Source: an uncultured Bacilli bacterium
GTDB taxonomy: Bacteria > Bacillota_I > Bacilli_A > RF39 > UBA660
Reading direction: 5' to 3'
NCBI GenBank assembly: GCA_934086145.1
Contig: CAKOHV010000002.1
Span: 28,422-92,421, forward strand
DNA length: 64,000 nt
Shown: in pieces, positions 34,877 to 44,200 of the stretch
How positions within the stretch are numbered: position 1 is the first letter of the stretch
Layout: each line of letters opens with the position of its first letter
The notes under the pieces: model-generated
What the model saw: the letters and a program-made list of their open reading frames with translations, nothing else
Databases searched by the model: none
What the model was told of the DNA's origin: nothing
Translations under genes and position numbers: made by a program

Positions 34877-35413
34877 CTACACACACTCCTGACCAATTGA
34901 ATCTTGTGGAAATGATATTTTAGATGTTTTTCCATCAATTTCAAAAGTTAAAATATCACCTATGACAGGCAAATTAAACTTATAAAATACTACAACATCA
35001 TAGTAAGCAGCATCATTTTCAGCCCCCCACATTTTCTCTTTTCTAAAACAATAATAATATTTACCTTTATTTTTTGAATATGAGACTTTTTTATTATAAG
35101 CTAGGTCATCTACTCCGCAATAACCAGTTGGGCAAGTCCCCTTAGTATTATAAGAACTCCCAAGCAAAAAAAGGTTAATTGTTTGCAGTGTTCCAAAATT
35201 ACCCGTCACAGTCGTCCCCGATTTTACTTTCGATTCCATACTTTTCCCAGTTTTATTAGTTATTCCATCATGTTTTTCTATAATAGTTAACATTTCATTT
35301 TTTATTTTAAATACCTTAGAATAACTTATGGAAACTGCTAAATACCCTGAAAACAATAGTATAAATAGAACAATCATTCCAAGTAACCATACATTAGAAA
35401 TTGCATTTTTCAT
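34877..35413 (-). CDS. Pilin/TadE-like protein, 178 aa
   Basis: Begins MKNAISNVWLLGMIVLFILLFSGY, a seven-residue head and one hydrophobic helix, then an extracellular domain with four Cys (CPTGYC, CFRK, QECV) ending in NLPVIGDILTFEIDGKTSKI. The adjacent 158-residue protein has the same ending (DMPVIGDVVKFTLDGETSFV), so they are paralogues. TadE-type minor pilins have this layout. Function as pilus component is inferred from context. Confidence 0.75.
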   Translation of the reverse strand: MKNAISNVWLLGMIVLFILLFSGYLAVSISYSKVFKIKNEMLTIIEKHDGITNKTGKSMESKVKSGTTVTGNFGTLQTINLFLLGSSYNTKGTCPTGYCGVDDLAYNKKVSYSKNKGKYYYCFRKEKMWGAENDAAYYDVVVFYKFNLPVIGDILTFEIDGKTSKISFPQDSIGQECV

Positions 35414-35429
35414 TAAACGTCACTCCATT

Positions 35430-35906
35430 CTAACATGTTGGATTTTTTAGCAGTTCTTTCTTTTCATTTGGAATTACCACAAATGATGTTTCACCATCTA
35501 AGGTAAATTTAACAACATCACCAATAACCGGCATATCCATTTTGAAGAATACTTTAACTGAATAATATGCTGTTTTAGGATGTCCAATAGCTGTTCTGTA
35601 TACACAATGTTTTTGGATACAGAAGCTATTTGGTGAACCTATTCCTGCATTGAAGTTAAAGCCTATCCAATCATTATCACTAGGACATTTCCCCGTTGTA
35701 CGATATCCAACTTCGCCTAAATAGTTTTTTATAGCGGTCGTTGATGAGTCATTTACACCACCATACTGTTCAATATAAAACAATATTTGGTCTTTTACTT
35801 TATAGCTTTTTGAATAGTTTATTGATACTGACATATAGCAAGCAAAAACAACAACAAACACAATAACGATTGTTAAAAGCCATGATCCACCAATTGCTTC
35901 TTTCAT
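35430..35906 (-). CDS. Pilin/TadE-like protein, 158 aa
   Basis: Begins MKEAIGGSWLLTIVIVFVVVFACY, followed by SINYSKSYKVKDQI and a Cys-containing extracellular domain. Paralogue of the 178-residue neighbour through the SVSISYSK/SVSINYSK and PVIGD motifs. Ribosome site AGGTGATATG. Part of the four-gene pilin cluster. Confidence 0.75.
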   Translation of the reverse strand: MKEAIGGSWLLTIVIVFVVVFACYMSVSINYSKSYKVKDQILFYIEQYGGVNDSSTTAIKNYLGEVGYRTTGKCPSDNDWIGFNFNAGIGSPNSFCIQKHCVYRTAIGHPKTAYYSVKVFFKMDMPVIGDVVKFTLDGETSFVVIPNEKKELLKNPTC

Positions 35907-35914
35907 ATCATCAC

Positions 35915-36148
35915 CTAGCCTCTATATGGACATTCAAAAGTCTCACTTTTGCTCGTTCCAGGAGAATAGCAATAAGCCATAGCATTTGAGTTGATTCCTA
36001 CATCACAAATTGCATCAGAACATTTTGCATTATTTTGTAAATCTCCCTTAATATTTGGCCATAAAACCGTAAAGAAAAAAGCCATAAGCAAGCCTACGGC
36101 TATTACAACAATAATTGTACCATTTAACTCTCCTAAAGCTTCTTTCAT
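35915..36148 (-). CDS. Small pilin-like protein, 77 aa
   Basis: Begins MKEALGELNGTIIVVIAVGLLMAFFF, one helix with a Trp-Pro-Asn-Ile end (VLWPNIKGD), then a short Cys-rich exposed part (five Cys). Same start and WPNI end as the 87-residue neighbour. Size and layout recall Flp/TadA-dependent pilins, but the usual Gly-x4-Glu-Tyr cleavage site is not present. RBS AAAGAGGGGAG. Confidence 0.75.
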   Translation of the reverse strand: MKEALGELNGTIIVVIAVGLLMAFFFTVLWPNIKGDLQNNAKCSDAICDVGINSNAMAYCYSPGTSKSETFECPYRG

Positions 36149-36197
36149 AATATTCTCCCCTCTTTTATTTGTTTATTTTGTCTTAATGACTATTACT

Positions 36198-36461
36198 TTA
36201 ATAACCACTGCATGTCTTAGTATAACTTTTATTGTTATATGTTGCTGTACAATGACCACTAGTGCATATTATTGAACTTCCAGTTCCGTTTGAACCATCA
36301 GAATTATAGTTCCCATTCGCATCAATTTGTGAACAAGCTGTATTAAGCATTACATTTGCTTGAATATTTGGCCATACAAATATAGTAAATAGTGCACCAA
36401 CGGCAGCGATTGCAACAACCGTAATAACTGTCATATTTAATTCTCCAGTAGCCTCTTTCAT
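36198..36461 (-). CDS. Small pilin-like protein, 87 aa
   Basis: Begins MKEATGELNMTVITVVAIAAVGALF, one helix ending FVWPNIQANV, then a Ser/Gly/Asn-rich exposed tail with four Cys. First gene after a strong dedicated promoter with AGAAAGGA upstream, so a likely major pilin. It and the 77-residue protein share the MKEAxGELN start. Confidence 0.75.
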   Translation of the reverse strand: MKEATGELNMTVITVVAIAAVGALFTIFVWPNIQANVMLNTACSQIDANGNYNSDGSNGTGSSIICTSGHCTATYNNKSYTKTCSGY

Positions 36462-36498
36462 ATATTCATCAAATCCTTTCTTACTTTATATACTTTAT

Positions 36499-36527
36499 AT
36501 TATATCCCAATCTAACTTCATTATCAA
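36499..36527 (-). promoter_or_regulatory. sigmaA promoter for the pilin cluster
   Basis: TTGATA (36,522-36,527), 17-base spacer, TATAAT (36,499-36,504) on the minus strand, directly after the tadC terminator. Confidence 0.8.
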
Positions 36528-36548
36528 GAAAAATATCTCTTCAATCAA

Positions 36549-36575
36549 AAAGTAAGTATCAAATACTTACTCTAA
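36549..36575 (-). terminator. Terminator after tadC-like gene
   Basis: AGTAAGTAT-TTG-ATACTTACT followed by TTTTT on the minus strand. It separates the Tad motor genes from the pilin genes. Confidence 0.8.
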
Positions 36576-37360
36576 GCTCCCATCATTTGCATTACCGCAA
36601 AAACTAGGAATATCATAACGCCCAAGCCTGTTGAAACTAACATACTCATAGTCTTACTTTCCATTTTATCAAGACGTTCTTTGTATCTTGTATCACGGGC
36701 TTTTTGTTGTAAATTAGATATTGTTTTAGAAAAAGTCAACAATTGTTCTTGCTTACGCTCTTGACGACCTAGACTCAAACGATATAACAAACGCATCATT
36801 CGCATTGAATCACGTACTGGATAAGTTTGAGCAAATTCCATATAAGGATTTATACTTGAATCACCAGCATTTATTTTATTAATCATATCAACTAAACCTT
36901 CACGGAAAATCTCTGGCGCATCAGAAATAGATTTACCAATTGCAACCGGTACAGTATAGTGTTGAATTAATATTTCTAAGCCTTTTAGGTAATGGGGCAA
37001 CATTGAATCGATTTCTAATAAGTGTCTCTTATAAAAACTTTTTAAATTTAAGTAATCTAGTTTAAACATCAAATAGCCACCAACACAAGCAAAGACAACC
37101 TTAACACCTGATAGATTAGTTATAAATACAAAGACTAGTAAAACAATAACAATTAAACCATTACGAATACGTTTTTGAAACAGAACATCAGCATCTAAGC
37201 CTTCACCATATTTAGCTTTAACTAAGAAATCATAGTCTTCTTCTTTTAATTTTAAAAAGATATCTTGATTATCTTGAATAAATTTATTTGGTTTAATAAA
37301 ACCATTTACTGATAAAACAACAAAGACAATAATACCTATTAATAATATCTCAATATACAT
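36572..37360 (-). CDS. tadC: TadC-like pilus platform protein
   Basis: 262 residues with four membrane segments: one at the N-terminus, one pair (about 75-100), and a C-terminal one, with the T2SSF soluble helical domain between (ETLLKGLEILIQHY-type region, SMRMMRLLYRLSLGRQERKQEQLLTFSK). It forms the inner-membrane platform with TadB. Its ATG overlaps the TadB stop by one base. Confidence 0.82.
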   Translation of the reverse strand: MYIEILLIGIIVFVVLSVNGFIKPNKFIQDNQDIFLKLKEEDYDFLVKAKYGEGLDADVLFQKRIRNGLIVIVLLVFVFITNLSGVKVVFACVGGYLMFKLDYLNLKSFYKRHLLEIDSMLPHYLKGLEILIQHYTVPVAIGKSISDAPEIFREGLVDMINKINAGDSSINPYMEFAQTYPVRDSMRMMRLLYRLSLGRQERKQEQLLTFSKTISNLQQKARDTRYKERLDKMESKTMSMLVSTGLGVMIFLVFAVMQMMGA

Positions 37361-38253
37361 TATTCAACCCCCACATCTTCATTATAATATTTTTCCCCTG
37401 ATAACAAGAAATAACAATTAACAATAATTATGATATGAAGTAATAATTTTATGTACCAATTTTCTAACATTTTTAAATAAGTATCTTTAGAAAGTAATAA
37501 TTCCATGGCCATAACTAATAAAAACAAGGCTATACCAAATGTTAAGAATTTTTTATGGAATGTTTGACGATCCATACGGTCACGGTAAACTCCCTCAACT
37601 AAGGCATCAATATCCATTGACATTAATTCAAGAGCTTCACCAGAATCACGAGCACCTTCTTTAGTTATTTGTAAAAACAATTGATGCATATTTTTAACCA
37701 TATAATAAGGATAAAGGTTATTAAAAAACTCTATGGATTGATCAATAGTACCATTATCATAAGACATTTGAATCATTGTTTTAACATCTCTTAATACTGG
37801 ATCTTGTAAAATACCTGAATCCCTTACACCCTCTAAAGACTTAACGAATGATTGAGTCGTATTAAATTCCATTATAACATTTGTTGTATATACTTGAATT
37901 TGTTCAAAGATGTATTCGGAATATAATCTTTGTGTTCTCAAATAGGCTAAATAAGGAATAAAACAAATTGCAACTATTACATATACTACTGTAACAAAAA
38001 TCGAAAAGAAATACATATATGAAATAACAGCTGCTGCGCCTCCCATTATCAAAACTTGAACAAGGTACTGTTTAGGTGTGTATTCATATCCTAATTCTTT
38101 TGATTTTTCCCTAACTTCACGATAACTATAAGGAGCATAAGTATTATAAACGTTGGAAACAGTATCACCAAAGAATTTATAGACATTATCTCCTGTATTA
38201 TATCGATAAGATAAAACAAAAATAGCAATTATTAATAAAATAATTAATTCCAT
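37360..38253 (-). CDS. tadB: TadB-like pilus platform protein
   Basis: 297 residues with four membrane segments and a T2SSF domain (about 130-235) with EFNTTQSFVKSLEGVRDSG and TKEGARDSGEALELMS. TadB and TadC together transmit force from the CpaF motor to the growing pilus. RBS AAAAGAGGTGA; 15 bases after cpaF. Confidence 0.82.
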   Translation of the reverse strand: MELIILLIIAIFVLSYRYNTGDNVYKFFGDTVSNVYNTYAPYSYREVREKSKELGYEYTPKQYLVQVLIMGGAAAVISYMYFFSIFVTVVYVIVAICFIPYLAYLRTQRLYSEYIFEQIQVYTTNVIMEFNTTQSFVKSLEGVRDSGILQDPVLRDVKTMIQMSYDNGTIDQSIEFFNNLYPYYMVKNMHQLFLQITKEGARDSGEALELMSMDIDALVEGVYRDRMDRQTFHKKFLTFGIALFLLVMAMELLLSKDTYLKMLENWYIKLLLHIIIIVNCYFLLSGEKYYNEDVGVE

Positions 38254-38268
38254 ACTTTCACCTCTTTT

Positions 38269-39897
38269 TTAACCAGTGATTACGCCGCTTTGGGGATTGT
38301 TAATTGGTTGAACAACCTGTTGCTGTCTAATCGCATTAGGATTGGGAGCAACTGGAGTCGGTTGTACTTGGACACGTTGGGGTGTCACTTGAATAGTTCC
38401 TTGAGCTCCCATTCTGGCCGCTGCCGGAACACTTTGCATCGTTTGACTTTGGGCAACATGTTGAACAGGTCTTTGACTAACCACTTGCGTAGTAGCTGGA
38501 CGTGCTTGAGTAACAACGTTAGTTCTTGGTTGTTGCGCAACTGGTTGTTGAACCACACGTTGGCCACCATTTGCATTAACAACCGGTCTTTGTTGAACTG
38601 GTTGAGCCGCTACTCGTTGCGCCTGGTTAACCATATTAACAGGTTGATTTACCTTTGTCGGAACCTGTTCTACATTTGGTTTAACGGCAGCATTTTGAGC
38701 AACTGGAGTAGCTGGGGCTCCACCATTCATCTTAAAAGGATCATCGCCAGCTTTAACATTTGTTTTCTTATTAGCCAAATTATCTTCCGCTGTTTCACGT
38801 TCACCTGTCGAATCTTCCTTAAAATCAGCATTTCCTAAGCCAAAAACATCATTCGACTCAAAATATACATTACCAATTGCTAAATAATCAATAAGTTTTT
38901 GAGTCGGATTACGTAGCGTAACCTTACCATCCAATGTCTTAGAATATAAAATATTTGTTTTAGGTTGATTAGTCTCATCATCAACATAGAATTCACATAT
39001 TTCCATAATTTCACGTTGAAATCTATTTAAAGCTTTAGAATAATAACCTTTAACATATATACCTATTTGAACATAACGATGAATAGAAGACAAGTATTGT
39101 TCAATATCTTGACTACCTTCCAATAAGGCATACATACGCATTGGTATACTTGAAGCTTTATCAGCATGGATGGTCGAAATAATATGGTGTCCAGAAGATA
39201 TAGAGTTACGAACAGCCATAACTGCTTCTGCTGAACGAACCTCGGCAAGTAATATCCAAATAGGGTTCTGTCTCATACAAGCAACAAGTGAATCTGTATA
39301 TGAAGCAATATTATTAGTTTTCATAGCTACAATATCTCGATGAGGAAATATCTTATCTAAGTGCAATTCCAAAGTATCTTCTATAGAGATAATTTTTTCA
39401 TCTTCTTTTGTATTACTAGCAAGATATTTTACAAGTTCTGTTTTACCTGAACCAGTTTCTCCAGCAACCATGATATTGCAATGTCCCCAAACGCATTTTA
39501 TTAAGAAATCATGCATTTGTTCTGTTATATATTGTTCATTTATTAATTTATCTTTATTTAAACGAATTTTAGCTGGTGTTTTACGAATCAAACAAGCTAT
39601 GCCATTAGTTGCTATAGATTCATGAACAAAGTTCATACGTAACTCAGCACTCTCAGCATCCAAAAATGGATGAGCCATGTTAAACGTTTTACCCATAACA
39701 TTAGCACATTGAAAGGCTAACTTTTCCATAAAAGCATTATTTATGGCCGGCCTTTCAACTTGATATACACCTTTTGACAACGTCTTTAACCATACTTGGC
39801 CACTATTAGAATAAGAGACGTCGGTAACGTCATCTTGTTCTAGAAATTCTGAGAGCGGTCCAAAATCCATCTGTGAAAACACATTTTTTTCATCCAT
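38269..39897 (-). CDS. cpaF: CpaF/TadA pilus motor ATPase with Gln/Pro/Val-rich tail
   Basis: 542 residues. Secretion ATPase (VirB11/PilT superfamily): Walker A VAGETGSGKTELV (about 142-154), ISIEDTLEL (Asp box), Walker B-like WILLAEVRSAEA and ISTIHADKA (His box). It should drive both extension and retraction of the Tad pilus. Residues 365-542 are a disordered Gln/Pro/Val/Thr tail absent from typical CpaF. Since VirB11 belongs to the same family, it might also serve the neighbouring T4SS, which has no VirB11 of its own; that is inference. Confidence 0.9.
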   Translation of the reverse strand: MDEKNVFSQMDFGPLSEFLEQDDVTDVSYSNSGQVWLKTLSKGVYQVERPAINNAFMEKLAFQCANVMGKTFNMAHPFLDAESAELRMNFVHESIATNGIACLIRKTPAKIRLNKDKLINEQYITEQMHDFLIKCVWGHCNIMVAGETGSGKTELVKYLASNTKEDEKIISIEDTLELHLDKIFPHRDIVAMKTNNIASYTDSLVACMRQNPIWILLAEVRSAEAVMAVRNSISSGHHIISTIHADKASSIPMRMYALLEGSQDIEQYLSSIHRYVQIGIYVKGYYSKALNRFQREIMEICEFYVDDETNQPKTNILYSKTLDGKVTLRNPTQKLIDYLAIGNVYFESNDVFGLGNADFKEDSTGERETAEDNLANKKTNVKAGDDPFKMNGGAPATPVAQNAAVKPNVEQVPTKVNQPVNMVNQAQRVAAQPVQQRPVVNANGGQRVVQQPVAQQPRTNVVTQARPATTQVVSQRPVQHVAQSQTMQSVPAAARMGAQGTIQVTPQRVQVQPTPVAPNPNAIRQQQVVQPINNPQSGVITG

Positions 39898-39926
39898 AAA
39901 AGCACCCTCTTTATTTTCTTTTTATT

Positions 39927-40727
39927 TTAACATTTTGTTAAATCTGTACATTCATTAGGAATTGTAACTGTTTTTGTAATAACAAAATCTTTTAAGTAAT
40001 CACTTTCTACTTCTGTAGCAGCTGGATTCTTTGAATAAGATGAGTTACGAGGTACAGGATTAATCTCGATTCCATCTAACTTGTTAGCTTTACTTAATAG
40101 TAAGAATAAATCTTCTGGAACAGCGAATAGTAATACAGCTGGTTCTTTTGTATCAGCACTATTACTAAATACATTATTTCCATCACTATCTTTAACAGCT
40201 AATACTTGAATACTTTTAATAAATCTACCAAAGATTAATAAGTCATTTTCATCTTTTGCTGTTAGATATAAGTCAATCGTATCATCTGGAAATATTGAAT
40301 TTCCATAAGTTGAATCATTATCAACACTTAAAGCAAAAATCGTATAACCATCTTTAATCTTAGAGAATACTGAATCTGGCATATCTTCTGGATCAATTAA
40401 ATTCTCAGTAAAGAAGAAGCCATTTTGCGGTATCTTAGAATCATAAGATACCAATTTAGTTCTAATATTATTAACATCTGTCACAAGGTTAGACATACTT
40501 TTTAATGTATCATTTGGAATTTCTGTATATCCTATCATCTCTTCAGTTATTTCTTGTCCAGATACTAACGTTTGTGTCGCATAAGGTACTCTTTTAGGAC
40601 TAATTGACTGATTAACACGCCAAGTATAACCTACATAAAGTACAACAATACCTAACAACACACCAATTATTGTTACAGTATTTTTATTACTTAAGAATTT
40701 CTTAAACGGTGTTAGTAAGTTCCCCAT
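39927..40727 (-). CDS. cpaB: CpaB/RcpC-like SAF-domain protein
   Basis: 266 residues. One membrane segment (about 18-36), then the SAF domain (PYATQTLVSGQEITEEMIGYTEIP) and an RcpC/CpaB domain with YTIFALSVDN and PDDTIDLYLT. In Gram-negatives CpaB works at the secretin; Gram-positive Tad loci keep it without a secretin, perhaps to bind the wall. RBS AAGAAGGAA. Confidence 0.87.
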   Translation of the reverse strand: MGNLLTPFKKFLSNKNTVTIIGVLLGIVVLYVGYTWRVNQSISPKRVPYATQTLVSGQEITEEMIGYTEIPNDTLKSMSNLVTDVNNIRTKLVSYDSKIPQNGFFFTENLIDPEDMPDSVFSKIKDGYTIFALSVDNDSTYGNSIFPDDTIDLYLTAKDENDLLIFGRFIKSIQVLAVKDSDGNNVFSNSADTKEPAVLLFAVPEDLFLLLSKANKLDGIEINPVPRNSSYSKNPAATEVESDYLKDFVITKTVTIPNECTDLTKC

Positions 40728-40742
40728 TTTTATTCCTTCTTT

Positions 40743-41222
40743 CTAATCATTATAATAAGCACATTTATTGCTTGTTAGAGTTTGATAATTATCAACTGGA
40801 TCATTGGTGTATCTTTTATCGTAATCTAATTCAACAACTAAATCTATGCTGTTTACAACATCTAAACTAGTACTATCGTTAGCAACTAAGTAGTTACCTG
40901 TAGTTGTAGCAACTTTGATACTAACTTTTGGTGGTGACTCATATAAATCATAAAAGTCAATTTTATAAGTATCAGTCATAGATACGGTTTGGGAAAACCT
41001 TCGAAGAAAGTTTTCCACAAACACCTCTTTAATAATTCTTATTTCACCAGTCTGTGCATAGTAAGAGTAGTCAACTGAATCATATATAGCACTATTAGCA
41101 ACTTCTTTAAGTTGGTAATAGTCTTGTGTATCAGTAGTAGTAGCATCGTTTAATAAAAGCATTACTACCATAATAAATATTCCAAGTAGGATTAACCAGT
41201 AACCCCAATAAGATTCTTTCAT
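40743..41222 (-). CDS. TadE-like pilin-related protein, 159 aa
   Basis: Begins MKESYWGYWLILLGIFIMVVMLL, the same short head plus single helix as the four pilin-like proteins, then an extracellular alpha/beta domain (EVANSAIYDSVDYSYYAQ, FVENFLRRFS). The central VENFLRRF region resembles TadE-type proteins. Lies between cpaB and the giant secreted protein, so it may link them. RBS AGGAGGAGTG. Confidence 0.72.
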   Translation of the reverse strand: MKESYWGYWLILLGIFIMVVMLLLNDATTTDTQDYYQLKEVANSAIYDSVDYSYYAQTGEIRIIKEVFVENFLRRFSQTVSMTDTYKIDFYDLYESPPKVSIKVATTTGNYLVANDSTSLDVVNSIDLVVELDYDKRYTNDPVDNYQTLTSNKCAYYND

Positions 41223-41236
41223 TTAGTTCACTCCTC

Positions 41237-44200
41237 CTATTTAAATGCTAATCTTGAATAAGTACCAGCTCTTGATGTTTCAGATACATAATCAATCCAA
41301 CGACAACTAGAAAGATCGCTTATTTTATTTCCATCAGAATTATAATATTGAGCACCTTTTAATGATTTAATATCAATATTAACTTTTGATTTTAAAGTAC
41401 TTTCAGTTTCTTTTACTGTAGTTTCATTGACATTTGGTACATAAATGTAACATAAGTTACTTGTTTTCTTATCACTTAAGACTGTACCATTCTTATAATT
41501 TTTCAAGTTAACTTCCAAGAAACGACTACCATAATGGTTGAACGTTACTTTCTTTTCAAAGTTCGAATTTGTAACTTTCCAATCGCCTATATCACTAGAA
41601 GTTAATAACAATGGTCCATACGTTGTTAATGTTGAAGACTTAACTTGATATCCATTCGTTTCATTATATGATCTAATAGCTGACATTGCTGCTGGATTAA
41701 GCGTATATGAATATTCTGGTGTATCGTTATAAACATCTTCGCCTTTACTTTCAATATAGTTTTTCAAAACAGCACCTTTATTAGTTATCTCAACAATACC
41801 TTCAGATAAGTATTTAGTTTCTCCACGCCAGTTAGCTCCAACATCACGATTACTACCACTTGTGAAATCAGATAAACCAACAGTATTGTTATAGAATCCT
41901 AATTGACCAGTCATTGCATTGCTATCACTAGTTGACACACTCTTAGATGGTCTATAATCACTACCTGCTTCTTTTAAAGCTTCCTCAGTTGAATATTCAG
42001 AGACATCAGAAACAACTTCCGTATCAATAACATCAGCACAACATAAGCAAATATTTTCTAATACTTCATAGAAACATGTTCGTTTATTATTTCCAACTAC
42101 TGGATTAGTTCCTCCCATTAAACGACCAACTTTGGTTAATGAATTATTATACATACCAATATTAGATAATGAATAAGTATATTTATACATGTTACGTGGT
42201 GTCGTTACCTTAATTGGGAAGACTGTATCTCCACCGCCTTCATATTTTGAAAGATAACCATCAGCTTTGACTTTCGTACCAAGTCCTTGATTTGATGAAC
42301 CAAGTAAACTCCAATGACTAGCAGCTGTAACAATTCCTGATTTAGGATAACTACTTAATGATTTAGCATATATCTTCGTATCATTTGTTTTATTAACATA
42401 CCATTTATATTGGCTAGCAAATGTACTTGAATTAGATATTGTACGTTTAACATAGTCATGACCAAATAAAGCGGTAACTTCAAGTTTATAGCAACTTGCT
42501 CCAATACTCCAGTTAACTAAATGTCCAGAAGATTCCTTATTAGCTCCAACAACAGCTGTTCCTGAACCACCAGAAGTACATACTGTACTAATTCGCGTTT
42601 GTTTATAAGATGCTAAAGAGTTTCCATCAGCATTACTTACGGTTCCTGAACCAGTATATTTCATTCGGTCATCAAGAGTTGCAAAAGCATAAGCTGTTCT
42701 CTTTTCTAATCCTTCATCTTTTTTAACTAATTTATTAGAACCACTACTCGTTATTTCCTTCATGAATTCATCTTCGTCATAATTAAAAGAAATTGTTGGA
42801 TCAAATACTGTTAATATTTTAGTATCAGTTGTAACATTTTGTGTATTCTTAGTAACTAATTCAAAATCATCACATGCATTAATATTACTTACTGCTTCAT
42901 TCAATTTAGCATTTGCTTCATTCATTGCTTTTTCATTTTCGCTACCATCATCTTTATGCTTGTCTTTTAAAGTTTGTACTGTCGCAGAACCACAACCACC
43001 AGGTGAAGCTCCGCTCCATTGTGTACCATTACTAGTTTGTTCTACACTACCAGTAAAGGTTTCTGTTGTTGTTCCATCTCCTGGCGTTCCATCTGCATTA
43101 GTTACATGTTTTAAATATGTAACACCAGTTTTCGGTGTCAAATCATATTCCTTACAAACAGCTTCGTCATTACAAACATAAGTATTAGTATAAGTAAGGC
43201 AGGAATTACCATTATATTGCGTACATACAGGTACTAAACTTGGAGTTGTTTTACAATATGTTTTTTCACGCTCAGTTGCTTCCCTTTCTGTACCATTAGT
43301 ATAAGCATCATTATCAGCTTTTTTATATTGCCATTGATCAAAGTTAGTATATGATAATCTTGACCATTTATCAAAGTCATTAGCAAACTGTTGATGCTGA
43401 ATTTGTGTTGTTACACAAGTACGTGAACCACTTGCAAAGATTGATGAATCTTTTACAATGAAGTAACTACCAGCTAAAACCGCATTTTGACCAGTATAAT
43501 TTATATATGATGGGAATTTAAAATCCCAATCTTCTTTACAACTTACACGACAATATGGATTGGTCTGGAATTGTTCTAATGAATAATAATTACCAGCCAT
43601 ATCTTTTTTCTTATCTGTTGTTGTAGTTGAACCAACATCAACTACACATGTATAGTTTTCCCCATCAACCTTATTGTAAGCTTCTTTTAATTCAAGATCA
43701 TCTGATTTATCAGTTGAAGAAGCACTACATACTGGATTAAGAGTATTCGTTGTACATCTATCACTACATACACTTTGGTAAACATATTTTGTTGTATCAA
43801 GAACATAAGAACAACATCCGGCAACTCTAAAGGCTTCTTTATTAAATGGCTCTTTACAATTTTCAGCACTAGTACAATAAGTGTTGTAATTGAAGATATC
43901 TTTAGTTGTATCACATGACGGTAAAGTAGTTCCTACTACATTATTCTTCGAAATAAATACCAAAGGTAATGGATTACCATCAGGTCCAATAACCTCTCCT
44001 GAGATAAGACCAGTTAATCCTGTATTATCGCCCCAGTCAGAGCCATCAGAATTACCACTACCAGCATCTGGTCCCGTACAATCAGCAGTATCACAAGTTG
44101 CTGTCTTTGCTTCTATTGGGAAGAGGATCATTCTTTGTTTACTATTACTCTTTGATGGTGAGGCAACTGCAACATTATCAACTAAGTCTTGACTAGTATA

